Of a stretch of 64,000 bases of DNA, positions 8,160 through 15,556 are shown one piece after another. The position numbers and the translations under genes were made by a program. This DNA comes from CBDESN01 sp965242495 (GTDB lineage: Bacteria > Pseudomonadota > Alphaproteobacteria > MPNO01), in NCBI GenBank assembly GCA_965242495.1, contig OZ251446.1:1054001-1118000 (forward strand), in the 5' to 3' direction. The notes beneath the pieces were generated by a model. The model saw nothing but the letters and a program-made list of their open reading frames with translations, had not been told where the DNA came from and made no database searches. The first letter of the stretch is position 1. Every line of letters starts with the position of its first letter.

Positions 8160-8420
8160 CTATCCGGACTCCCGTCGCGCCTTGACGTAGCTTTCCAGCA
8201 CGCGGTTCATCCGCGTCTGATAGCCTTTGCCGGGCGCCCGGAAATGGGCGAGCACGGAGCGCTTGACTCGCAGGGTGATCTGCTCGGTGAGGTCCGGTTC
8301 GACGAATTCCGCCTGCCGCCAGAAAACTTCGTCCAGCTCGGGAACGTCGCCGAAGTCGATGTCCTCGTCCTTCACGGCCGCGATCTCGGCCGGGGCGAGG
8401 GGTCTATCGCATCGGCTCAT
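8160..8420 (-). CDS. brnA: BrnA-family antitoxin
   Basis: An 86-residue BrnA antitoxin. The C-terminal ribbon-helix-helix part is visible as LTEQITLRVKRSVLAHFRAP followed by GYQTRMNRVLESYVKARR. In the BrnT/BrnA type II system BrnA binds and neutralises the RNase BrnT and represses the operon. Here the preceding brnT is reduced to its C-terminal half, so BrnA is effectively an orphan antitoxin. The ATG at 8420 lies inside the end of the brnT remnant (17-nt overlap), which preserves the original operon geometry. Confidence 0.88.
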   Translation of the reverse strand: MSRCDRPLAPAEIAAVKDEDIDFGDVPELDEVFWRQAEFVEPDLTEQITLRVKRSVLAHFRAPGKGYQTRMNRVLESYVKARRESG

Positions 8421-8562
8421 GGTAGGCTCGCCTCTCCTTGCGCGACGCCGGGCGGGCGGAGATCAGGCGCGCGCAGCCGTCCCGTTCGGCGCGGAGGACC
8501 ACGATCACCGCCGCGCCGCTCCGCTCCACCCGGCCGACGCCGATGCGGCGCGACCCGCGGCG
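8404..8562 (-). pseudogene. brnT: 5'-truncated BrnT toxin remnant
   Basis: The minus-strand frame ending at 8404 reads SRRIGVGRVERSGAAVIVVL, then RLISARPASRKERRAYHEP. This is the C-terminal half of a BrnT RNase, with the typical LISAR..S.KERR.Y ending. The N-terminal ~45 residues and the start codon are missing. The frame fades into non-homologous sequence right after the end of the hydrolase gene at 8609, which marks a deletion or rearrangement junction near 8562-8608. Confidence 0.75.
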
Positions 8563-8608
8563 GCGAGGTTGCGGGTCATGGCGTGGTATGTCGAGTCGGT
8601 CGGGCGAA

Positions 8609-9772
8609 TCAATCGGACCGGTCGAGGTCGAGGTCGCCGTCGGGCGGCGGGGCGAAGCAGGCCGCGACGTCTTCGGGGCGCACGTCCTCCAGCCGCGCCG
8701 GCCGCCAGCGGGGCGCGCGGTCCTTGTCGATCACCGCGGCGCGGACGCCCTCGCGGAAGTCGTGACCGTCGAGGAAGGCGCAGGCCATGCGGTATTCGCG
8801 CCGCAACACGGCGGCGAAGTCGAGCCCGGCGCCTTCGCGCAGCTGGCGGAAGGTCGCGAGCAGGCTGGTCGGCGACCTGGCGCGCAGGGCGGCGGCGGTC
8901 TCCTGCGCCCAATCGGAGCCGTCGGCGGCGAGGGCGGCGAGGACGCCGGCGACCGAGCCGGCGGCGAAGATGCGGTCGATGCGGCGGCGCTGCGCGCGAA
9001 GCCCGGGCGGGCCGGGCGAAGCGGCGAGCCCGGCCAGGACCGCCCCGACCGCGGCCCCGGCGTCGGCCGGGGAGCCGGCCGCCAGCGCGTCCGCCAGCGC
9101 ATCCTCCAGCGCGGCCAGCCGGTCGCTCGGCAAGTAATGCCCGCCGATGCCGGCGTACAGCGCATCGGCGGGGCCGAGGCGCGCGCCGGTCAGGGCGAGA
9201 TACATCCCGATCTCGCCGGGGCAGCGGCGCAGGAACGCCGTGGCGCCCGCGTCGGGAAACAGGCCGATCCCGGTCTCCGGCATCGCGAACAGGCTGCGTT
9301 CGGTCAGCACGCAGTGCGAGCCGTTGACCGAGACGCCGGCCCCGCCGCCCATCACGACGCCGTCGGCGAAGGCGACGTAGGGCTTGGGAAAGCTGCGGAC
9401 GGCGTAATCGAGCCGGTATTCGCGGCGGAAGAAGGCGCGGCCGGCCGGGTCGCCCGCGATCATCGCCCGGTACAGCTCGCGGACGTCGCCGCCGGCGCAG
9501 AAGGCGCGCCCGCCCGCGGAGGTGACCAGCACCGCCTTGACCCGCGCGTCGTCGCGCCAGGCCGCCAGCCGGGCGCGGAAGGCGACGCACATATCGGCGG
9601 TGAGCGCGTTGAACGCCGCCGGCCGGTCGAGATGCGCCCGCCCGAGGCCGCCGCGCAGGTCGAAGCGGATGCCGGCGTCGATGGCTACGCCTCCGGCGGC
9701 GGGTCGGCTCGAGGCGGACGCAAGGGCGGCTCCGAATGCGACGGCGAGGACGGCGGGCCGAGTATCCGTCAT
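8609..9772 (-). CDS. 3-hydroxyisobutyryl-CoA hydrolase (enoyl-CoA hydratase/isomerase family)
   Basis: A 387-residue crotonase-fold protein of the HIBYL-CoA hydrolase branch (valine degradation). Visible signatures are GRAFCAGGDVRELY, VVMGGGAGVSVNGSH (oxyanion hole) and FAMPETGIGLFPDAGAT, with the long C-terminal extension typical of hydrolases rather than hydratases. The only in-frame ATG that fits lies in a REP-like palindrome at 9768-9793. The first ~35 residues (alanine-rich, no homology visible) may therefore not be native, and homology begins around IRFDLRGGLGRAHLDRP. The downstream end abuts the brnT deletion junction. Confidence 0.85.
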   Translation of the reverse strand: MTDTRPAVLAVAFGAALASASSRPAAGGVAIDAGIRFDLRGGLGRAHLDRPAAFNALTADMCVAFRARLAAWRDDARVKAVLVTSAGGRAFCAGGDVRELYRAMIAGDPAGRAFFRREYRLDYAVRSFPKPYVAFADGVVMGGGAGVSVNGSHCVLTERSLFAMPETGIGLFPDAGATAFLRRCPGEIGMYLALTGARLGPADALYAGIGGHYLPSDRLAALEDALADALAAGSPADAGAAVGAVLAGLAASPGPPGLRAQRRRIDRIFAAGSVAGVLAALAADGSDWAQETAAALRARSPTSLLATFRQLREGAGLDFAAVLRREYRMACAFLDGHDFREGVRAAVIDKDRAPRWRPARLEDVRPEDVAACFAPPPDGDLDLDRSD

Positions 9773-9793
9773 TCCCGCTCTCGAGGGAATGAC
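9768..9793. repeat. REP-like palindrome, copy 1
   Basis: A 26-bp imperfect palindrome, GTCATTCCC at one end and GGGAATGAC at the other, followed by GGCGCCGGCAACGACGG. It resembles the dispersed extragenic palindromes common in alphaproteobacteria. A related copy lies at 12905-12930. The start codon of the 3-hydroxyisobutyryl-CoA hydrolase falls inside it. Confidence 0.65.
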
Positions 9794-9888
9794 GGCGCCG
9801 GCAACGACGGCTCATCGGCGCGGCGGCGAGTTTCGGGTCGCCGGCGCATCGCCGGGCGGTGTTGGATCGCCGGCGCGGGAGGCGGGCG

Positions 9889-10337
9889 ATGGCGAAACGC
9901 TATTTCGAGGATTTCGCGGTCGGCGACAGCTGGGACTTCGCCGCGTGGCGGGTCTCGCGCCGCGACATCGTGGCCTTCGCCCGCGAACACGACCCGCAGC
10001 CGATCCACATCGACGAAGCCGCCGCGGCGGAGACGCCCTGGGGCGGGATCATCGCCAGCGGCTGGCAGACGACGATGAAATCGTCGACGGCGTCATGGCC
10101 GACGCCGCCGGGCTCGCGTCTCCCGGGGTCGACCACGTCCGGTGGCTCAAGCCCGTCCGCCCCGGCGACGCCATCACCTCGCACGTCGAGGTGACGGAAG
10201 TCGCCGCATCGCGCAGCAAGCCCGACCGCGGCCGGGTCCATTTCGCGTTCTCCAGCCGGGACGCCGCGGGCGAGCCGGTCATGACCTGCCGCGGCCTGTT
10301 CTTCGTGGCCCGCCGCCCGGGCGGCGGCCGGGATTGA
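9889..10337 (+). pseudogene. MaoC-family dehydratase with a 1-nt frameshift
   Basis: A (R)-specific enoyl-CoA hydratase / MaoC-like hot-dog protein of about 149 residues in two frames. Frame 1 encodes AKRYFEDFAVGDSWDF, the hydratase motif region AREHDPQPIHIDEAAA and GGIIASGWQTT. The protein then continues in another frame as IVDGVMADAAGLASPG, VRWLKPVRPGD and VMTCRGLFFVARR. The switch is at the A-run near 10078-10080; adding one base (ATG AAN ATC) restores a continuous product. It is either a real inactivating deletion or a sequencing/assembly error. A GGAGG precedes the start at 9889. The adjacent divergent hydrolase suggests an acyl-CoA context. Confidence 0.8.
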
Positions 10338-10407
10338 GATTTCCATCGGGTTCGCGACAATACGCCGCGGCGAGACGACGACCGCCGCGGCTGCGAACGG
10401 GGGCGCG

Positions 10408-11412
10408 ATGAAACTCGACGTGTTCAACCACCTGTATCCGCCGGCCTATTTCGCGCGGCTGCGGGACGCGGCGCCCGCCCGGCGCATGGCGCCGCTATGG
10501 GCGAAGCTGCCGGCGCTGACCGACGTCGACGCCCATCTGCGGCTGATGGACGGGTTCGACGACTACCGGCAGGTGCTGTCGCTCGCCAACCCGCCGATCG
10601 AGACGTTGGGGAGTCCGGCCGAGGCCGCGGCCCTCGCCCGGCTCGCCAATGACGGCATGGCCGAGCTCTGCGCCCGCCATCCCGACCGGTTTCCGGCCTT
10701 CACGGCCTCGGTGGCCGCGAACGACCCGGAGGCGGCGGTCGCCGAGGCCGAGCGCGCGATCGACGGGCTGGGGGCGCGCGGCGTCCAGCTGTTCACCAAC
10801 GTGCTCGGCAAGCCGCTGAGCGCGCCCGAATTCTTCCCCCTGTTCGAGACCCTGCACCGGCATGACCTGCCGGTCTGGGTGCATCCGGCGCGGGGTCCCG
10901 ACTTCCGCGACTACGCCGGCGAGGACCGCTCCGAGGACGAGATCTGGTTCACCTTCGGCTGGCCCTACGAGACCGCCGCCTGCATGACGCGGCTGATCTT
11001 TTCGGGGCTGTTCGACAAGCTGCCGGGGATCAAGATCATCACCCATCACATGGGCGGCATGATCCCGTTCTTCGCCAACAAGATCGAGATCGGCTTCTCG
11101 CAGATCGCCCATGGCGAGCTGGGCCGCAACCCGCACGCCGAACGATGCGGGCTCGACCGGCAGCCGATCGAGTATTACCGGATGCTGCGCGGCGACACGG
11201 CGCTCAACGGCTCGAAGCCCGCGACCGAATGCGGCTACGCCTTCTTCGGCGCCGACCGGAGCCTGTTCGCGACCGACGCCCCGTTCGACCCGACGGGCGG
11301 AGGCTACGTCATCGGCGGCACGATCGAGGCGGTCGAGTCGCTCGACATATCCGACGCCGAACGCCGGGCCGTGTTCGCCGACAACGCCCGCGAACTGCTC
11401 AAACTGGACTGA
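10408..11412 (+). CDS. Amidohydrolase 2 family protein (ACMSD-like decarboxylase/hydrolase)
   Basis: A 334-residue TIM-barrel metal-dependent hydrolase of the amidohydrolase-2 family, which includes aminocarboxymuconate-semialdehyde decarboxylase. Visible metal-site segments are DVFNHLYP near the N-terminus (only one of the usual two histidines), VWVHPARGPD, IITHHMGGMIPFF and the C-terminal FATDAPFDPTGG with the conserved aspartate. The substrate is not evident; such enzymes often act on aromatic carboxylates. A partial copy of the 3' half reappears at 12344-12490. Confidence 0.82.
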   Translation: MKLDVFNHLYPPAYFARLRDAAPARRMAPLWAKLPALTDVDAHLRLMDGFDDYRQVLSLANPPIETLGSPAEAAALARLANDGMAELCARHPDRFPAFTASVAANDPEAAVAEAERAIDGLGARGVQLFTNVLGKPLSAPEFFPLFETLHRHDLPVWVHPARGPDFRDYAGEDRSEDEIWFTFGWPYETAACMTRLIFSGLFDKLPGIKIITHHMGGMIPFFANKIEIGFSQIAHGELGRNPHAERCGLDRQPIEYYRMLRGDTALNGSKPATECGYAFFGADRSLFATDAPFDPTGGGYVIGGTIEAVESLDISDAERRAVFADNARELLKLD

Positions 11413-11482
11413 CGGGCGGGGCGGGCGGAGCGGCCGACGGGATGCGCGGCGGACGAATCGCGCATCGTCGCCGGCCTACGCA

Positions 11483-11514
11483 ACCGGTCGCCATCGACGC
11501 CGGTTGCCATCGAC
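11483..11514. promoter_or_regulatory. Direct repeat upstream of hicA, candidate HicB operator
   Basis: Two adjacent 16-nt units, ACCGGTCGCCATCGAC and GCCGGTTGCCATCGAC, lie 26-57 nt before the hicA start. HicB antitoxins with a C-terminal DNA-binding domain usually autorepress from sites just upstream of hicA, so this is a plausible operator. Function is inferred from position only. Confidence 0.35.
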
Positions 11515-11539
11515 CGCCGCGTTCCCTATTTCTCGACTC

Positions 11540-11728
11540 GTGAACGCGGACGAACTTCGGCGCTGGCTCAAGAAACGCGGCTGCACCTTCCATGCGCACA
11601 AAGGCGGCAGCGGACACGTCACCGTCCGGCGCGAAGGATTCGTCTCGCAAATACCGATGCATGGATCGCGCAGGGAGCTGGGCCCGAAGCTCGTTGCGAA
11701 GATCAGGAAAGATCCGGGGCTGACGTGA
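11540..11728 (+). CDS. hicA: HicA-family mRNA interferase toxin
   Basis: A 62-residue HicA toxin with a double-stranded-RNA-binding-like fold. The motif RRWLKKRGCTFHAHKGGSGH contains the glycine-serine-glycine-histidine active-site stretch, and the end carries IPMHGSRRELGPKLV. It starts at GTG 11540. It cleaves mRNA in a ribosome-independent way and is blocked by HicB. The stop overlaps the GTG of hicB by 4 nt (GTGA), the usual coupled arrangement. It appears intact. Confidence 0.9.
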   Translation: MNADELRRWLKKRGCTFHAHKGGSGHVTVRREGFVSQIPMHGSRRELGPKLVAKIRKDPGLT

Positions 11729-12162
11729 CGCTATCCTATCCAATCGATCTCGAAGACGACGGCGAGACCATTCTCGCCACGTCGCCCGACTTCCCGGAAC
11801 TGACGACGTTCGGCGACGACCGGGACGAAGCGCTGGCGCGCGCCGCGGGGGCGTTGGAGGAAGCGGTGGCGGGGCGCATCAATACCGGCCAGGACATTCC
11901 GCCGCCCTCGCCGGGCGAGGTCCGCGCCGCTCTGCCAACCCTCACGGCCGTCAAGGCCGCCCTGCACCAGGGTATGAGGGATCAGGGCATCGGCAAGGCG
12001 GAACTGGCGCGGCGCCTCGGCTGGCGCCTGCCGCAAGTCGATCATGCGCTCGACGTCCGGCGCCGATCCCGACTCGACCGTATGGATGCCGCCCTCGGCG
12101 CCATCGGGCGCCGTCTGCATGTGGGCGCGGAGGACTCCGCCATCAGATCGCCGGGCGGATAG
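11725..12162 (+). CDS. hicB: HicB-family antitoxin
   Basis: A 145-residue antitoxin with an N-terminal partially degraded RNase-H fold (YPIDLEDDGETILATSPDFP, then GDDRDEALARAAGALEEAV) and a C-terminal helix-turn-helix (IGKAELARRLGWRLPQVDHAL). It neutralises HicA and represses the operon. It starts at GTG 11725, overlapping the hicA stop. The pair is the only complete toxin-antitoxin module in this decayed segment. Confidence 0.9.
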   Translation: MTLSYPIDLEDDGETILATSPDFPELTTFGDDRDEALARAAGALEEAVAGRINTGQDIPPPSPGEVRAALPTLTAVKAALHQGMRDQGIGKAELARRLGWRLPQVDHALDVRRRSRLDRMDAALGAIGRRLHVGAEDSAIRSPGG

Positions 12163-12343
12163 GTCCGAAGCCCGAAATTACGCGGCCATGGGTCGCGCCG
12201 GCGACGTCCCGGCCGTCGATGCAGTGCGCGCCGGCGGCGCCGAACAGGCGACGACCGCGCCGCGCAGCCTGTCGCCATCGGTGAGCGCCAGTGAACTTCA
12301 CGCCAGATCAAGCGACATGGCTGCGCCCAATCATATGGGCGGC
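12163..12343. other. Unassigned spacer between hicB and the amidohydrolase fragment
   Basis: About 180 nt with no recognisable gene, RNA or repeat in either strand. It joins the end of hicB to the duplicated amidohydrolase fragment and probably contains rearrangement debris. Confidence 0.4.
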
Positions 12344-12490
12344 CATATGGGCGGCATGATCCCGTTCTTCGCCAACGAGATCGAGATCGGCTTCTCGCAG
12401 ACCGCCCATGGCGAGCCGGGCCGCAACCCGCACGCCGAACGCCGGGCCGTGTTCGCGGACAACGCCCGCGAACTGCTCAAGCTGGACTGA
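12344..12490 (+). pseudogene. Internally deleted partial duplicate of the amidohydrolase gene
   Basis: The frame reads HMGGMIPFFANEIEIGFSQ, then AHGEPGRNPHAER, then directly RRAVFADNARELLKLD and a stop. The first part copies codons near 11047-11142 of the complete gene at 10408-11412; the second copies its last 16 codons. The ~215 nt between them are missing. The join falls at the shared sequence ACGCCGAACG, present at both sites in the parent gene, which points to a deletion between short direct repeats. The bases after the stop (CTGACGGGCGGGG) also match the parent. Confidence 0.85.
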
Positions 12491-12803
12491 CGGGCGGGGG
12501 GCCGCCGGCGAAACGCTCGACCCGGATCTCGCCCTCCCGCCGGCGGGCCCGGGCGATGTCGTAGCCGTTCTGCATCCGCATGAGCGTGTCCATGCGGACG
12601 CCGAACGCCTTCTCGATGCGCAGCGCCATCTCCGAAGACAGCGCCGAACGCCCGTTCAGCAGCGCCGAAAGGGCCGCGCGCGTGACTCCGAGCGCGGCCG
12701 CCGCCCCGGTCACGGAAAGCCCGTTCGGTTCGACGATCTCGGTCCTGACGAACCCGCCCGGATGAGGCGGGTTCCGCAGCCTGTAGCCCTCGGCGGCGTT
12801 CAT
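12477..12803 (-). CDS. higA: HigA-family antitoxin without a HigB partner
   Basis: A 108-residue HigA-type antitoxin with an Xre helix-turn-helix. Typical features are PPHPGGFVRTEIVEPNGLS at the start, GVTRAALSALLNGRSALS as recognition helix region, and MQNGYDIARARR near the end. In the HigBA family the RNase toxin gene lies immediately upstream. Here the upstream ~130 nt hold only a short unidentifiable frame and a REP-like palindrome, with no HigB sequence. It is therefore an orphan antitoxin. Start chosen at ATG 12803; the frame is open further upstream without homology. Confidence 0.85.
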   Translation of the reverse strand: MNAAEGYRLRNPPHPGGFVRTEIVEPNGLSVTGAAAALGVTRAALSALLNGRSALSSEMALRIEKAFGVRMDTLMRMQNGYDIARARRREGEIRVERFAGGPPPVSPA

Positions 12804-12904
12804 TTGTTGATCCCTTCCAATTGAGTCTTCATCGACGATTTCACCCTTGACCCGGTCGACGATCAAGCGCCCGAGGCCCTTGCGCTTCCGGGTTCCGATT
12901 TTCA

Positions 12905-12930
12905 CCGGATTCCGCTTTCGCGGCAATGAC
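12905..12930. repeat. REP-like palindrome, copy 2
   Basis: CCGGATTCCGC-TTTC-GCGGCAATGAC, an imperfect palindrome followed by GGGGCTTGCAACGACGA. The layout and flank (AATGACGG, then GCAACGACG) match copy 1 at 9768-9793. It sits where the missing higB would be expected. Confidence 0.55.
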
Positions 12931-13032
12931 GGGGCTTGCAACGACGACGCCCGGCGGCGTCCACGGCGTCGCCGACGCAGGCCGCGTGACCGCGCCGACA
13001 GGGCCGAAACGGGGCGGAGGCCGATATTTCTC

Positions 13033-13065
13033 TTGCGCCGCGCATCTTTTCGTTATATTATAACG
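13033..13065 (+). promoter_or_regulatory. Zinc-operon promoter with Zur-like operator
   Basis: A palindrome CGTTATA-T-TATAACG at 13051-13065, with perfect 7-bp arms, lies 35 nt before the porin start. A sigma70-like promoter is visible: TTGCGC at 13033-13038, 17-nt spacer, TATTAT at 13056-13061, so the palindrome covers the -10 box. AT-rich palindromes of the GTTAT...ATAAC type upstream of znu genes are bound by Zur, which would repress the operon when zinc is plentiful. Zur binding is inferred from sequence type and gene context. Confidence 0.7.
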
Positions 13066-13099
13066 TAACGACGGTGAGACGATCCGAGGAGAAGACAGG

Positions 13100-14614
13100 A
13101 TGAGATCCATCGCAACATGCGCGGGGCTCGCCGCCGCCGCGCTGGTTCTGCTCGCCGCGCCGCCGGCGCGGGCGCAGGCCGAAACGGCGCCTATGGCGGC
13201 CCGGCTGGCGGCCGAAATCCAGGCGCTGCGAGGCGAATACGAAGCGCGCATCCGCGCGCTCGAGAAGCAGCTCGGCGAGATCCGGGCGCAATCCGCCGCG
13301 CCCCCGGCGGCGGCGGCGCAGCGCCGGATCGCGACGACCGACAACGCCTTCAACCCGGCGGTCGGCGTCGTCCTCGACGGACGGGCCGCGACGTTTTCCG
13401 CCGACGAATCGGAGATCCCCGGGTTCCGGCTCGGCCATCACGGCGAGCGCGGCGACGAGGGCCTGAGCCTGGGGCACACCGAAGCCACCCTGTCGAGCAA
13501 CGTCGACGACAAGTTCCACGGCGCGCTCACGCTCGGGATCGGCGCGCATGGCGGGACGACCGAACTCGATCTTGAGGAGGCTTATATTCGCACCCTGCCC
13601 GGCGCCGGATTGCCCGACGGGCTGCGGATCAAGGCCGGGCGCGCGTTGTGGACTCTGGGCTACCTGAACGAACTGCACGCGCATGGCGACGATTTCGCCG
13701 ACCGACCGCTGCCGTACCGGGTCTATGTGGACAACCACTGGAACGACGACGGCCTGGAGCTGTCGTGGGTGCTGCCCACGGCGTTCTACAGCGAGATCGG
13801 CGGCGGACTGTTCCGCGGCGACGATCTGCCGTTCGGCGGGTCGGAGGACCACATCGGCGCGGTCTCGGGCTGGGCCCGGATCGGCGGCGAGATCGGCGCG
13901 AACTCGGCGTGGCGCATCGGCGCCTACGTCGTCGACGGCGCGTCGCGCGACCGCGCCGGCGGCGGCCATGACCACGGCGGCGGCGGCCACGACCATGGCG
14001 GCGAAGTTCACGACGAAGACGAACACGCCGAGGAGCATGAGGACGACGAGCACGGGGAGGACGAACACGACGAACACGCCGGGGAGCACGAGGACGACGA
14101 GCACGGGGAGGACGAGCACGGGGACGAACATGAGGCGTTCGCGCATGCGGACTTCCTGACCGGCGGCGCGTTCACCGGCGACGGGCGGCTCTGGGGCGCC
14201 GACATCCGCTACACTTGGGCGCCCACGGGCAACCCGCGCGAAAGCGAGCTCATCCTCCAGGGGGAGTATTTCCGCCTGAAGGAGGAGGGGGTTTACGTCC
14301 TGACCGACGACGAGGAAGAGACGCACAGCGAACGGCTCGACGGCTCCAGCTCGGGTTGGTACGTGCAGGCGGTTTACAAGTTCCTGCCGCGCTGGCGCGT
14401 GGGCGCGCGCTACGCCCGGCTCGAGCCGCCGGACTCGGCGGAGATCGCCCACTCCCCTTACGCCATCGCGATCATGGGCGACTGGACGAACAGCGAGTTC
14501 GGGCGCATCCGCGCGCAATACAACCGCGAGGTGTTCGCCGACGGCGATCATGACGACCAGTTCATCCTGCAATACGTCATGAGTCTCGGCGCGCACGCCG
14601 CGCACGCGTTCTGA
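13100..14614 (+). CDS. Zinc-regulated outer-membrane porin with His/Asp/Glu-rich loop
   Basis: A 504-residue secreted protein. A signal peptide ends near PPARAQA, followed by a short coiled coil (residues ~30-60) and a long beta-rich region with alternating aromatic residues, as in OprP/OprD-like porins. Residues ~290-350 form an extreme metal-binding stretch (GHDHGGGGHDHGG, then repeats of EHEDDEHGEDEH); the DNA shows a 17-codon tandem unit. The loop may capture Zn2+ at the surface and feed the periplasmic ZnuA encoded next. The porin call rests on architecture and operon context, not on a recognised motif. First gene of the zinc operon, 12 nt before znuA. Confidence 0.72.
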   Translation: MRSIATCAGLAAAALVLLAAPPARAQAETAPMAARLAAEIQALRGEYEARIRALEKQLGEIRAQSAAPPAAAAQRRIATTDNAFNPAVGVVLDGRAATFSADESEIPGFRLGHHGERGDEGLSLGHTEATLSSNVDDKFHGALTLGIGAHGGTTELDLEEAYIRTLPGAGLPDGLRIKAGRALWTLGYLNELHAHGDDFADRPLPYRVYVDNHWNDDGLELSWVLPTAFYSEIGGGLFRGDDLPFGGSEDHIGAVSGWARIGGEIGANSAWRIGAYVVDGASRDRAGGGHDHGGGGHDHGGEVHDEDEHAEEHEDDEHGEDEHDEHAGEHEDDEHGEDEHGDEHEAFAHADFLTGGAFTGDGRLWGADIRYTWAPTGNPRESELILQGEYFRLKEEGVYVLTDDEEETHSERLDGSSSGWYVQAVYKFLPRWRVGARYARLEPPDSAEIAHSPYAIAIMGDWTNSEFGRIRAQYNREVFADGDHDDQFILQYVMSLGAHAAHAF

Positions 14615-14626
14615 GGAGGACACGCG

Positions 14627-15556
14627 ATGAAAGGCAAGCGTTCGCCGGCGGCCATCGCCGCCGTCGCGAGCGTCGCGGCGGGGGCGGCGCTGGCCGTCCC
14701 CGCCGCGGCGGAAGTCCGCGTCTTCGCCTGCGAGCCCGAATGGGCGGCGCTCACCCAGGAGATCGGCGGCGAGGACGTCGCCGTCCGGTCGGCGACGACC
14801 GCCCGCCAGGACGCGCATCACGTCCGGGCGCGGCCGAGCCTGATCGCCTGGATGCGCCGCGCCGACCTGCTGGTCTGCTCCGGCGCCGACCTGGAGGCCG
14901 GCTGGCTCCCCGTCCTGTTGGAGCGCGGGGCGCCGCTGGCGGTCCAGCCCGGCCAGCCGGGGCACGTCATGGCGGCCGACCATCTCGAGGCGGTGGACCG
15001 CCCCGAAACGCTCGACCGCGCCCTGGGCGATCTGCATCCGGGCGGGAACCCGCATTTCCACCTCGACCCGCGCAACGCGCTGGCGCTCGCCGACGTGCTG
15101 GCGGCGCGGCTGGCGCTCATCGACCCGGAGAACGCCGCCGCCTATGACGCCCGCCGGGATGCGTTCGCGGAGCGCTGGCGCCCGGCGCTGGCGGAATGGC
15201 GGGCGCGGGCCGACCGCCTCGCCGGCATGCCGGTCGTCGTCCATCACGAAAACTGGGCGCACTTCCTGCGCTGGGCGGGTCTGGAGCGCGCGGCGGCGCT
15301 GGAGCCGGTCCCCGGCGCGCCGCCGACCGCGAGCCATCTGGCGCGGGTTCTCGAACGGGTGGAGGAGACGGGCGCCAAGGCGATATTGCGGGCGCCGTTC
15401 GACCCCGCGGACGCGGCGGACTGGCTGGCGGAACGGACCGGGCTTCCGGTGCTGGCGCCGCCGTTCACGGTCGGCGGGCGCGAGGGCGTGGACGACCTGT
15501 TCGACCTGTTCGACGCCCTGCTCGCGTCGCTGGAGGAGATCGGGGATCGTTCCTGA
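14627..15556 (+). CDS. znuA: Zinc ABC transporter substrate-binding protein
   Basis: A 309-residue periplasmic cluster A-I metal-binding protein with an N-terminal signal peptide (to about VPAAAEV). Expected ligands are visible: histidine in RQDAHHVRARPS, NPHFHLDPRN, VVHHENWAHFL, and an acidic residue in the C-terminal lobe (APFDPADA). It binds Zn2+ (possibly Mn2+) in the periplasm and hands it to ZnuB. The internal His-rich loop of many ZnuA proteins is short or absent here; the preceding porin carries such a loop instead. Its stop overlaps the start of the permease gene. Confidence 0.88.
   Translation: MKGKRSPAAIAAVASVAAGAALAVPAAAEVRVFACEPEWAALTQEIGGEDVAVRSATTARQDAHHVRARPSLIAWMRRADLLVCSGADLEAGWLPVLLERGAPLAVQPGQPGHVMAADHLEAVDRPETLDRALGDLHPGGNPHFHLDPRNALALADVLAARLALIDPENAAAYDARRDAFAERWRPALAEWRARADRLAGMPVVVHHENWAHFLRWAGLERAAALEPVPGAPPTASHLARVLERVEETGAKAILRAPFDPADAADWLAERTGLPVLAPPFTVGGREGVDDLFDLFDALLASLEEIGDRS

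Noticed and set aside
4993..8190. A 1065-codon plus-strand frame across res 1
   Set aside because: Antisense shadow of a helicase-nuclease with all motifs; composition is Gly/Ala/Val-rich with no domain.
12804..13020. Search for a higB toxin upstream of higA
   Set aside because: No frame on either strand resembles HigB; only a REP-like palindrome and a short unidentifiable frame are present.
13960..14150. Repeats in the porin considered as CRISPR-like
   Set aside because: They are short in-frame codon repeats of His/Asp/Glu without constant repeats and unique spacers, inside a coding region.
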